DNA of 64,000 nt from CAYTPI01 sp964439625 (lineage in GTDB: Bacteria; Chloroflexota; Anaerolineae; Aggregatilineales; UBA3940). This document shows positions 36,736 through 46,564 of this stretch, piece by piece. The number at the start of each line of letters is the position of its first letter. Within the stretch, counting starts at the first letter, position 1. Under the pieces are notes generated by a model that worked only from the letters and a program-made list of their open reading frames with translations, made no database searches and had not been told where the DNA came from. The translations under genes and the position numbers were made by a program. The stretch lies in NCBI GenBank assembly GCA_964439625.1, contig CAYTPI010000020.1:1-64000 (forward strand). Reading direction: 5' to 3'.

Positions 36736-36764
36736 AAAACCGGCTGTATATTTGTACAGCCGGT
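36736..36764 (-). terminator. Rho-independent terminator after the sensor kinase
   Basis: A perfect 10-bp G+C-rich stem (36739-36748 with 36755-36764) and a 6-base loop are followed on the minus strand by TTT-A-G-TTT. It begins 11 bases after the kinase stop codon. Confidence 0.8.
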
Positions 36765-36775
36765 CATACTTGACA

Positions 36776-37882
36776 TTACGCGAATTCGTCGAATTCAACT
36801 TCTTCGGTACCGGGTGGTGGCCCTTTTGGAATAGAAATTTCTATTCGCGCACCATTTGGCGTCGCTTCAACATGCAAGTCACCCCCTACAAGTGTGACAC
36901 GTTCTTGTAACGTGCCAAGTCCAAGCGCATCCTTTGTCTTCGCATCCAATTGAAGTTGCTCCGTGTCAACGGTACGACCGTTACTATCTACCACAGCCCG
37001 CACACGGTCACCCGAAAGTTCCAGCTTCACTTCGATCTGGCTGGCCTCGCCGAGGTTACGTGCGCTAGAAAGGATGGCCTGAACGCCGCGGAATAACAAG
37101 ACTTCCCGGTAAGCCTCTAACCGAGGGATTTGACCCGCGCTTTCGAAGTCCGTTGTGATTTCGTTTTTCTCACCATACTGTGTGATGTAGCGCTTGAGGG
37201 TCGGCGCTAAGCCCAGGTCTCCCAGCATCATTGGGCGCAACTCTTCAATAAAGCCGCGCACTTCCTGAAACGAAGAATTGGCTGAGGCTTTTAAGCGAAC
37301 AAGTTCGACCCGGGCTCGCTCGACATCTTTATCGAACAACTTTTGACAGATTTCAGCCTGCAGAATGAAGTTCGTCAATGAGTGAGCTGGGCCATCGTGC
37401 ATTTTACGTGCAAGCCGGTCACGCTCTTCTTCTTGCGCATCAATAATTTTGACAATGATCTCTTTGGCGTTGAAGCTTTCACTTTCATCTTCAACGTCGC
37501 CATTGGCACTAAGCGCCTGAATAATATTTTCTAATAGGCCAATCTGCGTGCGCGTAGCATCTTCCTGTGCTTGCAGCTTGTCTGTTTCAGCACGGATCAT
37601 CATCAAGCGTTGTTGTGTTGACAACGCCTCATCATACGTTTCTTGGACGGTCACCCGCGGCACTTGTTCAATCTGCGAGCGAACTTTTTGGAGTTCACCC
37701 ATTATGACGGCGTTACGTTGGGTTAACTGCTCGACTTGACCCTCAGACTGGAGAATTTTTTGTTCAATGTCTCGCTGTCGCCGCTGCAAAGTCTGAAGAT
37801 CTGAACGGAGTGTTGAGACAAGTTCCTCGACATCGCTCAGTTCTTCTTCTGCTGCGTCAGTTTCAAAATCAAAGTCTGCCAT
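36776..37882 (-). CDS. Soluble DegS-like histidine kinase with degenerate N-box
   Basis: A 368-residue cytoplasmic protein with no membrane segment. Residues 10-140 are a long coiled coil. The HisKA_3 dimerisation region follows, with phospho-acceptor His162 in M-H-D-G-P-A. The HATPase region (about 250-360) keeps a G-L-G-T-L-Q-E-R-V box, but the N-box, normally Q-E-A-L-x-N in this family, reads Q-A-I-L-S-S (residues 268-273). The Mg-binding Asn is thus absent, and kinase activity may be weak or lost. It likely pairs with the LuxR-type regulator encoded 117 bases upstream, or with the CpaE receiver downstream. Confidence 0.82.
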   Translation of the reverse strand: MADFDFETDAAEEELSDVEELVSTLRSDLQTLQRRQRDIEQKILQSEGQVEQLTQRNAVIMGELQKVRSQIEQVPRVTVQETYDEALSTQQRLMMIRAETDKLQAQEDATRTQIGLLENIIQALSANGDVEDESESFNAKEIIVKIIDAQEEERDRLARKMHDGPAHSLTNFILQAEICQKLFDKDVERARVELVRLKASANSSFQEVRGFIEELRPMMLGDLGLAPTLKRYITQYGEKNEITTDFESAGQIPRLEAYREVLLFRGVQAILSSARNLGEASQIEVKLELSGDRVRAVVDSNGRTVDTEQLQLDAKTKDALGLGTLQERVTLVGGDLHVEATPNGARIEISIPKGPPPGTEEVEFDEFA

Positions 37883-37999
37883 CGCTTTACCTATCGGTAG
37901 CTCAAATGAAGAGTGATATGCTGCACTTTTAGTGTTTAGTCATATTTAAATAGTGTAACGCTGATGGAGCAACTTCCAAACAGGATAATCTTCCTGTTT

Positions 38000-38716
38000 T
38001 TAGCGTTCTGTTGTCGTATCCTTCAACCGTACCCACCCTCGGCGCAGTGCAAAAACCGCAGCCTGCGTGCGATCCTCTACTGCAAGCTTACGGAGGATGG
38101 AAGTCATGTGATTTTTTACGGTCTGATGACTGATCTGCAGCGTACTAGCGATCTCTTTGTTACTGAGACCACGTGTCACATGCTGTAATATTTCCATTTC
38201 ACGCGGGGAGAGCGGTGACAGAGACTCTGCTAAGTCGGCATAATACTCCCCTGCAACCGCTTCGACGCCTTTGTCCATCCATGTTTTTAGACCTTCTTCG
38301 TCGTAGACGACATCATTGACGACATAACGGCCCTGTACAACATGCCTAATAGCATCGACTAGCTTTTCTGGTTCAATTTCTTTGGCACAGTATGCCGCCG
38401 CTCCCGCTCGCATAGCGTAAATGACTTGCTCGACGTTGTCATAAGCGGTCAACATGATGATACGCGTAGGCAACTTTTCTTGGCTAATCTTCTGAGTTAC
38501 CTGGATGCCGTTCATTTTTGGCAAGTTAATATCCATAATAGCAACATCCGGTTCCATTCGTCGCAGGTCTGCAAGGGCGGCTTCACCGTCAGCACAATCT
38601 CCGATGACTTTGATATCCGCATGTTCTTCAAGATTGTATTGGATACCTTGGCGAAAAAAAGTGTGGTCATCAACAATGACGACGCTAATACTGCTCGGTG
38701 TTGTGGTTGGAGACAT
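38000..38716 (-). CDS. NarL/LuxR-type response regulator
   Basis: A 238-residue two-domain regulator. The receiver (about 10-130) has Asp16-Asp17, phospho-acceptor Asp62, T-A-Y and C-A-K switch positions. The C-terminal LuxR-type helix-turn-helix (about 170-232) has L-S-P-R-E-M-E-I-L and G-L-S-N-K-E-I-A motifs. The gap of 117 bases to the DegS-like kinase downstream and the common strand suggest a two-component pair. Target genes cannot be read, but the Tad operon is an obvious candidate. Confidence 0.9.
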   Translation of the reverse strand: MSPTTTPSSISVVIVDDHTFFRQGIQYNLEEHADIKVIGDCADGEAALADLRRMEPDVAIMDINLPKMNGIQVTQKISQEKLPTRIIMLTAYDNVEQVIYAMRAGAAAYCAKEIEPEKLVDAIRHVVQGRYVVNDVVYDEEGLKTWMDKGVEAVAGEYYADLAESLSPLSPREMEILQHVTRGLSNKEIASTLQISHQTVKNHMTSILRKLAVEDRTQAAVFALRRGWVRLKDTTTER

Positions 38717-38811
38717 AATAAAGCCCTACCCTAGGTTAGATAAAGTCAGCCAAGCGAGGAAAGATCAGATAATATATGAAGTCTATCATAACCCCGATAA
38801 GCGGGCAACTG

Positions 38812-40368
38812 TCACGGATTTAGGCAGGGTTTGTCTGGACTGACAGCGTATACCGTCATGGCTCCTAAATCGCTGCTTGCCTGCTGGTACTCAGGTTGTT
38901 CCGCAGCAGACCACACCGGGCATAAGGCTGGGTCGGTGACAAGCTGGGTGTAAGCATCGCTCCAGCCCGGAAACACAATTACATACTGCGCTTCCTCTGC
39001 AATAATGTAGTCGAGTAGCTGCCGCTCGCTGTTCATAAAGGGAATAACCTCTGGTGAGACGAGGCCAGCCAAATCTAAAAGCGGGCGGGGAGCAAAATAG
39101 CCCATAGCCCCAATATCATGCAGGGCAATTAATGTGTCAGGCTCGGTATTAGCAGCAACCCACTGTGCAGACGCAACAATCTCATCCTCAATAAAAGCGA
39201 CATCCTGGGCATAGGCAGGTGCCCCCAACATGATTAGAATAGTAGGAAACAGCGCAGCGCAGACAACAGACCAAACCATACTGGCAGTGCGTTCAGCCTG
39301 ATCACGCGAGCGAAGACGAACAACGCTAGCAGCCCCCCAGATTCCATAAATCACTAAGAAGGGAATTGTTGGCATAATGTAACGTCCATGTTGGAACGTC
39401 ACTGGCAGACGATATGCATACATTAACCAGTGCAACACAACCCAGATCAGCGGGAGCAGCAGCACACGATTATTACGGCGCACACTATTGACAACCATCG
39501 TAATGACCCCAGGCAGCAGCAATAGATGAGCCCCAACAAATGCAACATTAATCTGCCGCCAAAATCGGATCGTCAGTGGAAGGGTGCGCAGAATTTCATA
39601 TTCCGTTTGCTTAGCATAGAAGGTATTGGGCAGCAGTACACCACTGATCGCATAGTTAAACCCAAGAAAAACAGCAAGAGCAGCCCCGAACCCGACGCCC
39701 GCCATTAAGCCCCACTTCAAACGATCTCCTAAAGGCCCATTGACGCTAAACCCATAGAGCCCCGCAATTGCGAGTGCAAGTGCCCCCTCTGGGCGAGTCA
39801 ACATTAGTACACCGCCGAACAAGCCGAGAGTAAGCCCTTCCCTTGGGGAGTGTCCGCGCTTAGCCGGGTCATGACGAATGACACCACGCCAAAACCAGAT
39901 CAATAGGGCAGTAAAGAGAATGGTCTCCATTCCTGAAGCTGCCATCCAAACCATATGCCACTCAACAGCAACAGCAAGGCCAATCAACGTGGCAAAAGCT
40001 GGTTTATCATCACTCAAGAAACGTGCGGCACCAAGGGCCGCGGCTATCAGGCAGAGCAAGCCGACGAAGTTCGTCCACCAAAATGCATTCAACCATTGGC
40101 CCGGCACGAGCAGTGGTGTCCATAAAAGTGATGTTGATCCGGTACTCGGTTGCCCAGCAACAAAGGCCCATTGACCGTTTTCAGCGAGATTACGTGCGTA
40201 AGTTTGATAAATCCACGCATCGTCAAGCGGAAAACCAAAGCCCGCATTTTGAAGGTAGCCAGTCAGTAAGTAAACACCTTGGGCAAGAATACATATAATG
40301 ACCAACACAAGGTCACGCTGGCGGGTTGACCAAGTTACTAAATTGAAAGTGGCTTTGAAGTAGCCCAT
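38812..40368 (-). CDS. GT-C family membrane glycosyltransferase
   Basis: A 518-residue membrane protein with about 10 helices. The first outer loop holds L-D-D-A-W with Asp49-Asp50, the GT-C acidic pair in the arrangement seen in AftB-like enzymes, followed by Y-A-R-N-L and G-S-T-S-L-L-W. The C-terminal domain has D-I-G-A-M-G-Y-F and L-L-D-L-A-G-L-V-S-P, nearly the same signature as in the plus-strand gene at 46696, so the two are paralogues. Expected to transfer a polyprenyl-linked sugar on the outer membrane face; acceptor unknown. Confidence 0.8.
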   Translation of the reverse strand: MGYFKATFNLVTWSTRQRDLVLVIICILAQGVYLLTGYLQNAGFGFPLDDAWIYQTYARNLAENGQWAFVAGQPSTGSTSLLWTPLLVPGQWLNAFWWTNFVGLLCLIAAALGAARFLSDDKPAFATLIGLAVAVEWHMVWMAASGMETILFTALLIWFWRGVIRHDPAKRGHSPREGLTLGLFGGVLMLTRPEGALALAIAGLYGFSVNGPLGDRLKWGLMAGVGFGAALAVFLGFNYAISGVLLPNTFYAKQTEYEILRTLPLTIRFWRQINVAFVGAHLLLLPGVITMVVNSVRRNNRVLLLPLIWVVLHWLMYAYRLPVTFQHGRYIMPTIPFLVIYGIWGAASVVRLRSRDQAERTASMVWSVVCAALFPTILIMLGAPAYAQDVAFIEDEIVASAQWVAANTEPDTLIALHDIGAMGYFAPRPLLDLAGLVSPEVIPFMNSERQLLDYIIAEEAQYVIVFPGWSDAYTQLVTDPALCPVWSAAEQPEYQQASSDLGAMTVYAVSPDKPCLNP

Positions 40369-40514
40369 AAGTCGCTATCATTTCGTTGAATCAGGCTTCG
40401 GTTAGGTGAGATGGTAATCTTAATGAGCGCTGTCTGCACCTTGATGGAACATTTTCGAGATATCAAGCGTTTTATAGGTAGAGATACGATCAAAGAAAGA
40501 AGGCAGCGAACGGA

Positions 40515-41360
40515 ATGACACAACTACGAGCGACCCTTGCTATCGCATTAATAAGTATCTTGGCTCTAAGTGCCTGCGATCAAATTGGGCCGACTGACGA
40601 AGAGGACGATCCTCTAGTAAATTCAACTGATGCCCCACAAGAACCGACTGAACCGGTAAACCTCACAGAAGCATCATCTGCTTTGCAGGGGACAAATGTT
40701 TACGTGGATAACATTGAGATTCTTTTGATGGAGTCTTGGCCGTTGCAGGCTTCAGCAATCGTCACAGGAAATTTGGCTGACGGCTGTGTGTCGCTGAACG
40801 GATTTGATGTCAACCGCGTAGACACCACATTTACGCTGACCCCACTTACCGAGAGAGACGCAGATGCTCTGTGTATCCAAGCCTTAGTTCCATTTGAAGA
40901 GTCTGCGCCACTGGATATATTTGGCCTTGATGCTGGTATGTACACCGTCACCAGCGGTAATGTTTCAGCAAATTTCACACTTGATATGGACAACATTTTG
41001 CCTGAAGATATGCTTCCAGAAGAACCTCCAGTTGGCACTGAACCTGCTGGTGATGAAAAGACACTGGGTGATCCATTACCTGTTAACACAATTATGGTAG
41101 AGACTGGTCACACGCCAACCAATGCTATAGTAACTCTCCAACTAACCGTTCCCAATGGCTGTATTGAATATCTTGTGGTTACGGAAGGACAGATGGATAC
41201 GAGCATCACACTGAATGTCTTTCAGGATGTTCCGTCGAATGTAGCCTGCCTCGCAGCCCTGACGGATACAGAAGTCACCCACATACTCACTGAGTTAAGC
41301 ATCGGTATACGCTATACAATCGACGCTGGCGGTGTCAGTGAGACATATACCACGCCCTAG
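40515..41360 (+). CDS. Lipoprotein with duplicated Cys-pair domain
   Basis: A 281-residue lipoprotein (lipobox L-S-A-C, Cys21) with an acidic Pro/Thr linker. Two similar domains follow, at about residues 55-160 and 185-281. Each has a G-C motif (D-G-C-V, N-G-C-I), then a T-x-x-T/S-x-T-L strand and a second Cys in a C-x-x-A context, suggesting one disulfide per domain and an internal duplication. A similar fold may be shared with the Ig-like lipoprotein at 7355. Function unknown. It ends directly against the convergent GT-C gene. Confidence 0.68.
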   Translation: MTQLRATLAIALISILALSACDQIGPTDEEDDPLVNSTDAPQEPTEPVNLTEASSALQGTNVYVDNIEILLMESWPLQASAIVTGNLADGCVSLNGFDVNRVDTTFTLTPLTERDADALCIQALVPFEESAPLDIFGLDAGMYTVTSGNVSANFTLDMDNILPEDMLPEEPPVGTEPAGDEKTLGDPLPVNTIMVETGHTPTNAIVTLQLTVPNGCIEYLVVTEGQMDTSITLNVFQDVPSNVACLAALTDTEVTHILTELSIGIRYTIDAGGVSETYTTP

Positions 41361-42929
41361 TTATTTCGGCTGACAGATAATTTGATAGAGCGTAGCAGCC
41401 CCCGCCTCAACCGTCGCAAGTTTCTCAAAGCAATTTGGGTCGGGGTCGCTGTCAGCCGATGTTGATAGTCCAAAAGGAAGCAGCAAATATGTCGCTTGGT
41501 ATGCGACGGCAGCCCGTAAGATTTCCTCTTCCCCGCCTGTGATCAATGGGATGCTAGAGCGCCCCGTGTAGAGATATACGGCTGGCGCATTGTTACTCAT
41601 AAGGACGGCATCAGCCGGAACAGCATTTTCTGACAGAAGGGTATCTAAACTTTCATATAATCGTTGATTGGTATTCCAGCCGGAAAGACTACGCGCTGTT
41701 AAGAATATAGTTAGGCCCGCCGCAAAGACAATCGAGGCAGGCGCAAAGATCTGCCAAGACTGACGCAAACGCCAACCGTTTACCCGCTGACCAGCCCAGC
41801 GGAGCGCATCCTCTAAACCAAGGACTGCAAGCGATAGTAGAAACGGCATGAGTGCAGCTGAGGAATGAAACCAGCCACCTCGTTGCCCTGGATAAGCAAA
41901 TATGAAGGTCATTGCAGTGAATAGGCCTGCTGCGTACAGAAGTGAAGGAACTACAGTCACCTGCCGCCAGCGCTTAAACAGTGCAATGACCGTAAACGGC
42001 GTCAGAAAGATGTAGTTATTCACAGCGACAAAGCTTTGTAAATTGGTCACCAAAACACTGACTCGGCTGCGAATGATAAACACTAGCCCAGCATCAATAA
42101 AGCGAGCAGGGGTGGTTACCGGCGGGTACCGGAAGAGGTCGTTGTATTCAAGCAAGAAGATCGTGCTTATCCCACCCGGTGGTTGGATCGACCCATACAA
42201 AGCTAAATTCCGCAGTAGCCATGGTGCTGCAACAATCAGGTAGCCGCTGATGATAGCTGCGACGGAAAGAAACATACTTTGTAGCCTGCCAAGACGCAGT
42301 TGCCACAGAGCAACGCCTAGCCCGACTAACACCAGCAGCAAACCATCACTACGGGTCAGGTAAGCAAGGCCGGCACACACACCAGCCAGCAGCCAGACCC
42401 ACCATCTACGGTTACGGTCGGTGGCACCTTGTGTAACTAAGTAGAGACTAGTCCCTCCGAAAACCGCAAAGGGTGTAAACGTCTCAGGAATGACCCAATT
42501 CACTGCATAATAGCCAGCAAAGCATATCAACAACCCAGCAATCAAGGCACGCTTATGGTTATCAGTGCGGCTATCTACTTGAAGGTAGGTTAGGTAGGCG
42601 AGTGCGGGGAGCAAACTCGCCAGCAAAACATACGGTACTTGCGCAGCGCCAAACGACCGAGGCCCAATATTTAGACCAACTGCCGCAATAAACGATGGCA
42701 ACGGTTGCCAATATCCAAAAGCTGAATATGGTATTTCTGGAGGTGGATTGAGATAGTTCCAGAAGTAAGGCTCAGCGAACGGCCATCCTTGCTCAGTGAT
42801 GAGTACAGCACCCGTGTAGTAATATGTGGCATCCAGCGATGGTCCGGGTGATGTAACCAAGCCAGCTACTAGCGTGTTAATGACTAGCCCAACTGCCATC
42901 ACAATAAGCAGGTTACGGCAGTGTATCAT
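41361..42929 (-). CDS. GT-C family membrane glycosyltransferase
   Basis: A 522-residue protein with about 11 membrane helices. The first outer loop has L-D-A-T-Y-Y-Y with an Asp near residue 33 and a later W-Q-P-L-P-S segment, as in GT39/PMT_2-type enzymes. The C-terminal tail is a small soluble domain. It follows the 707-residue GT-C gene by 7 bases and is the last gene of a three-gene minus-strand operon of membrane glycosyltransferases. Confidence 0.75.
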   Translation of the reverse strand: MIHCRNLLIVMAVGLVINTLVAGLVTSPGPSLDATYYYTGAVLITEQGWPFAEPYFWNYLNPPPEIPYSAFGYWQPLPSFIAAVGLNIGPRSFGAAQVPYVLLASLLPALAYLTYLQVDSRTDNHKRALIAGLLICFAGYYAVNWVIPETFTPFAVFGGTSLYLVTQGATDRNRRWWVWLLAGVCAGLAYLTRSDGLLLVLVGLGVALWQLRLGRLQSMFLSVAAIISGYLIVAAPWLLRNLALYGSIQPPGGISTIFLLEYNDLFRYPPVTTPARFIDAGLVFIIRSRVSVLVTNLQSFVAVNNYIFLTPFTVIALFKRWRQVTVVPSLLYAAGLFTAMTFIFAYPGQRGGWFHSSAALMPFLLSLAVLGLEDALRWAGQRVNGWRLRQSWQIFAPASIVFAAGLTIFLTARSLSGWNTNQRLYESLDTLLSENAVPADAVLMSNNAPAVYLYTGRSSIPLITGGEEEILRAAVAYQATYLLLPFGLSTSADSDPDPNCFEKLATVEAGAATLYQIICQPK

Positions 42930-42936
42930 CGTATCA

Positions 42937-45060
42937 TCATCGCGGAATGTTAGCCTCTAGCTGAATTTCATAGAGGGTAAATTCACCTTCAAAGCGCCAC
43001 ACTTCTTGGAGTGTTGACCCGCGTAAAGCATCTAAGGTTTGTATATCCTCTGGCATGACCGGCTCATAAGGCTCTTCTTTGTAGAGAAAGGTACGTCCTG
43101 CCTCAAAGATTAGGACGTGAGAAGCGTCCGCTTCGACCCAGCTTTGGACAATAGCTTCAGGCTCTTCGAGCGTTTGGCGTCCATGCCACCATTCATTAAT
43201 AAGTGAGTCAGGGATGCAGGTGACATCTTGGTCACAATAATAGGTTCGTGGCTCCCAGAGGAATTGCACAGTCGAACCAGCAGGCAAAGTATTGATCTGC
43301 TGCATAGCAAAATAATGCGTTCCCGTTCCAGATGAAAGTAGATACTCGTCTTGCGTTTGTAAACCCACCACAACGTAAAGCGGATTATGTGCAACAAATT
43401 CCAGTACAGTATTAATCACTGCTACCAGCGTGACAACTATGACAGTTATTAAAGCTGGCATACGTAAGTCAATAGCAACAATGATGTCTTTTAGCCCAAC
43501 CAATGCCAACCCACTTACGAGTGCCAACATTGGAAAGATCGCAAACAAGAGGCGTGTTTGGATCAAATACCAAGAAACAGTCGAACCGTACAACCAGAAA
43601 AGATATGCAGGAACTGTAAAAACAAAAAGGTGACCCACGAAAGCTTTGATCTGTTCCGGGCGCTGCTTCCAGCCGATGAACATAAACGGCAGTAACCCAA
43701 TAATTAACGGGGTGATGTTAGCCATATAGGGGCTTACACCATCATAACCGAAGATAGAGAACTGCATTGGAGCCAGAAAAAATCCCGCTGCATCGAAGGG
43801 TTCTCCCTTGGCGATGAACCCAGTCCATGGGCGTAGATAGTACCAGGCATCTAACTCGTCAAAGCCAGCCGTCCCTGGCCCAAAAGGTGCGACGGGGTTT
43901 CCATATAAAATGAGGTTTTTCAACAACCAGGGCGAAAATAGGATTAGGGCAACGAAGGTCAATGAAGCAGCAGACCGCCCCGCAAACCAGAGGCTGCGCC
44001 GCCGCGCGAGCCACAGTGCCAACACACCTAGCCCAATCGAAGCACCGCCCGCAGTGTATTTACAACCAACCGCAAAGCCAGTGAATACTCCAGCTAGGAT
44101 AAGATACTCGCTCTGGTAATCACTATCTGCCCAGCGCAGCAGCATCAGAAAAGCAGCCGTGGCGTAAGCCATCAAGCCGAGGTCATTATAAGGCCAATGG
44201 AATGATGCCCAAATTGTTTTACTTAACAGTAATATGCTCACAGCAACCCATCCGGCAGCAGGCCGCTGCAGACGGTACGCTGTGGCAACAACTAAGAGCA
44301 ACATCAAAGTGCCCAGCAATGTGTGCATCAGGACGGCAGCTTGTGGCGTCGCAATCAGCAACTGCCACAGATACAAAGTTTCCACAAGCTGAGGGAAACC
44401 AAGGAAGTGATTATCAATGAGAGGGATAACCCGGCCCGCTGCGAGGTAGGCTTGCGGCCCAGCTAGATGATAGGTCAGCGCATCCCATTTCGTGGGTGGG
44501 GCCAAGGCAAGTAAGACGGCAAGTATTAAAAAAACTAGGGAGACCCAGCGCAGCAGGCGTATATAACGATATTCAGTTGGCTCAAAGACAGACTGCAACC
44601 CTCGTTTAAAGTCATTCAGCCAATCAAATAACGTGCGATAAAGCCCAGCAAGTATGGTCAGCATTAGCACCCACACCAACCATCTGGGCGGGTAGGCACC
44701 CAAGAGTCCTAGCAAAAGCCCAAGTAGGCTAAGGCTGCCCAAGCCGACCAGTAACTGAAATAACGTTCGCTCTAACGCGGTTAGCTCAGTAGACTGGGGC
44801 CACAGCAACCGTCCAACAACAGTCCCTAATGCCGATAAACTGAGAAAGCCAAGCACTGTCAGTACCAAGTTGCTGACGGCCTCAAAGGTCCGTTGTGGGT
44901 CAAAAACGCCCGGCTTTTGGGCGATTCCCGAAAAAAGACGCGGATGGCCCGGATAGTGAAGGATCAGATAACCGACCGTTAGCGTCAGTAGCCAAATCAG
45001 TGGAAGATAGAAAAGAAGCCGCCTCCCCAAGCGACGCATGTGCCTACTAGATGACGCCAT
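42937..45060 (-). CDS. Large GT-C-like membrane glycosyltransferase
   Basis: A 707-residue membrane protein with about 14 helices. The core motif W-D-A-L-T-Y-H-L lies in an outer loop near residue 190, after an unusually long N-terminal membrane region. The C-terminal part after about residue 590 is soluble. It resembles GT39-type or DUF1420-like enzymes. Its ATG overlaps the upstream stop by 1 base (TAATG), so it is coupled to the 492-residue gene. Confidence 0.72.
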   Translation of the reverse strand: MASSSRHMRRLGRRLLFYLPLIWLLTLTVGYLILHYPGHPRLFSGIAQKPGVFDPQRTFEAVSNLVLTVLGFLSLSALGTVVGRLLWPQSTELTALERTLFQLLVGLGSLSLLGLLLGLLGAYPPRWLVWVLMLTILAGLYRTLFDWLNDFKRGLQSVFEPTEYRYIRLLRWVSLVFLILAVLLALAPPTKWDALTYHLAGPQAYLAAGRVIPLIDNHFLGFPQLVETLYLWQLLIATPQAAVLMHTLLGTLMLLLVVATAYRLQRPAAGWVAVSILLLSKTIWASFHWPYNDLGLMAYATAAFLMLLRWADSDYQSEYLILAGVFTGFAVGCKYTAGGASIGLGVLALWLARRRSLWFAGRSAASLTFVALILFSPWLLKNLILYGNPVAPFGPGTAGFDELDAWYYLRPWTGFIAKGEPFDAAGFFLAPMQFSIFGYDGVSPYMANITPLIIGLLPFMFIGWKQRPEQIKAFVGHLFVFTVPAYLFWLYGSTVSWYLIQTRLLFAIFPMLALVSGLALVGLKDIIVAIDLRMPALITVIVVTLVAVINTVLEFVAHNPLYVVVGLQTQDEYLLSSGTGTHYFAMQQINTLPAGSTVQFLWEPRTYYCDQDVTCIPDSLINEWWHGRQTLEEPEAIVQSWVEADASHVLIFEAGRTFLYKEEPYEPVMPEDIQTLDALRGSTLQEVWRFEGEFTLYEIQLEANIPR

Positions 45061-46538
45061 TACCTATCCTCACGGACGAACACCACGGCAAGATTATCTT
45101 CATGTACCATTTGCCAACCAGGTTCATCTGCTAAAGCAAGACCAATTGGACTGATGCGTTCAACAAATACCGTTTGAATGTCGTATTCATCTAGTTGGGA
45201 CTGCCAGTTTTCCGCTGCCAAGTACATCGACAGGTAAGGCCCCAGAATCTCATCGCCGTAGAGATCAGTGCGTCCATCAACAAACACAGGAATTTCGTCC
45301 CCCGCCCAGATCAGATAGCCGCCCCAATTGTAACTATTAAGAAGTGGTATCTGAATGTCGGCCTCATTGAGGTAAGCCACACCGGCTGATGGAACATAGA
45401 TAGAGCGCAGGTCGTTGATGCGCTCCGGCTGCATTTCGTAAACTGTTTTACCGATTGCGCCCAACACAGCGAGCACAATCAAAGTAATGTTGACATATGC
45501 AAACAGACCGCGGCTTGGCAGTTTCCGCGTCCGGAGGCGGATATGATAATCCTCACTGAGTGCATGCAGATGATAGGCTAAAACTGGCGCAGCAACGATG
45601 GCAAAAGCCGCGATATTCCTAGCAGCAGCCAATGATAGATAAGCTGTACCAGCTAGCAGGACAGTGGAGGTCCACCAGAGGCGCTTACTGGAAAGGCCGG
45701 CAGCTAAAAACGTAGCCAACAGCAACCAAACAAATGGCCAGATTTGCGGTGAGCGAAAGTCTGGTACCGCCCATTCTTGAATGAACGTTCGCAGCGCATC
45801 AATACCGACTGTTTCAAACGGATACAAGAGCATACGGAGGCCGTAGGGATTCAATGAGACTAACGCGGCAGAGACTAGGCCAATGATAATGGGGCGCAAG
45901 ACCTGGCGATGCGAGAAATCGGCGTTTGTTGTGACGAGGCCATCAAGTAACCAATGTAGCGCAGTCCCAATTGAGTAGAGTACCAGCAAGACAAAACCAA
46001 GGGCAAAACCCGCGTGCAGGTTAACCCAAACCAGCATAATGAGCGGGATCAACCATAGGCGATCAATCGAGCGCACTTCATAGAGCCATAGCAAGTACAG
46101 AACAACCGTGCTTAAAAAGAACGACACCATTTGTGGGCGCGCTGACCAGAAGACTGCTGCTGCCGCACCTGCTAAAATAACCGCCAGTCCAGCAATTATT
46201 GGGTCAGCATCACACTGAAGGTAAATGAAAATCATACCGCCCGTTGCAAGTAATGCGGTGAAAAGCGCCAACCCAAGGTCACCTGCGGTGCGATAGAATA
46301 AAAACAAAATAGACTGAGAAAGCCATGAATGATTAACCCATGGTGCACCGAGCCGGGTCGAGGAGAAGATATCCTCCATTAGGATAGCCCCGTTTTCGAC
46401 CTGCCATTGACCTGCAGCTAGGTGCCAGTAGGTATCTGTATCCAGAGGCACTTGAAGAGCCATCGCAAAGATAGCCGCCACGGTCACTACAAAGACAGCC
46501 CAAGCAAGAGGTACGCTCAGTTTTGTATTACCTGCCAT
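45060..46538 (-). CDS. GT-C-like membrane protein
   Basis: A 492-residue protein with about 10-11 helices and a soluble C-terminus (about 370-492). Near residue 35 the outer loop reads D-T-D-T-Y-W-H-L-A, then N-H-S-W-L-S-Q, a pattern found in many bacterial GT-C-like proteins of unknown specificity. In the C-terminal region, F-V-D-G-R-T-D-L-Y is a conserved-looking motif in this group. First gene of the three-gene minus-strand operon that ends at 41361; divergent from the GT-C gene at 46696. Confidence 0.72.
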   Translation of the reverse strand: MAGNTKLSVPLAWAVFVVTVAAIFAMALQVPLDTDTYWHLAAGQWQVENGAILMEDIFSSTRLGAPWVNHSWLSQSILFLFYRTAGDLGLALFTALLATGGMIFIYLQCDADPIIAGLAVILAGAAAAVFWSARPQMVSFFLSTVVLYLLWLYEVRSIDRLWLIPLIMLVWVNLHAGFALGFVLLVLYSIGTALHWLLDGLVTTNADFSHRQVLRPIIIGLVSAALVSLNPYGLRMLLYPFETVGIDALRTFIQEWAVPDFRSPQIWPFVWLLLATFLAAGLSSKRLWWTSTVLLAGTAYLSLAAARNIAAFAIVAAPVLAYHLHALSEDYHIRLRTRKLPSRGLFAYVNITLIVLAVLGAIGKTVYEMQPERINDLRSIYVPSAGVAYLNEADIQIPLLNSYNWGGYLIWAGDEIPVFVDGRTDLYGDEILGPYLSMYLAAENWQSQLDEYDIQTVFVERISPIGLALADEPGWQMVHEDNLAVVFVREDR

Positions 46539-46564
46539 TTGGTCAACACCTATCTGTCACTTGG

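Larger units (their letters stand above)
36445..36775. other. Intergenic region between the sensor kinase and cpaE
   Basis: A gap of about 330 bases that holds the kinase terminator (36736-36764), the predicted cpaE promoter and its leader hairpin. The stretch between about 36550 and 36730 is A+T-rich, and I see no gene in it. Confidence 0.5.
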
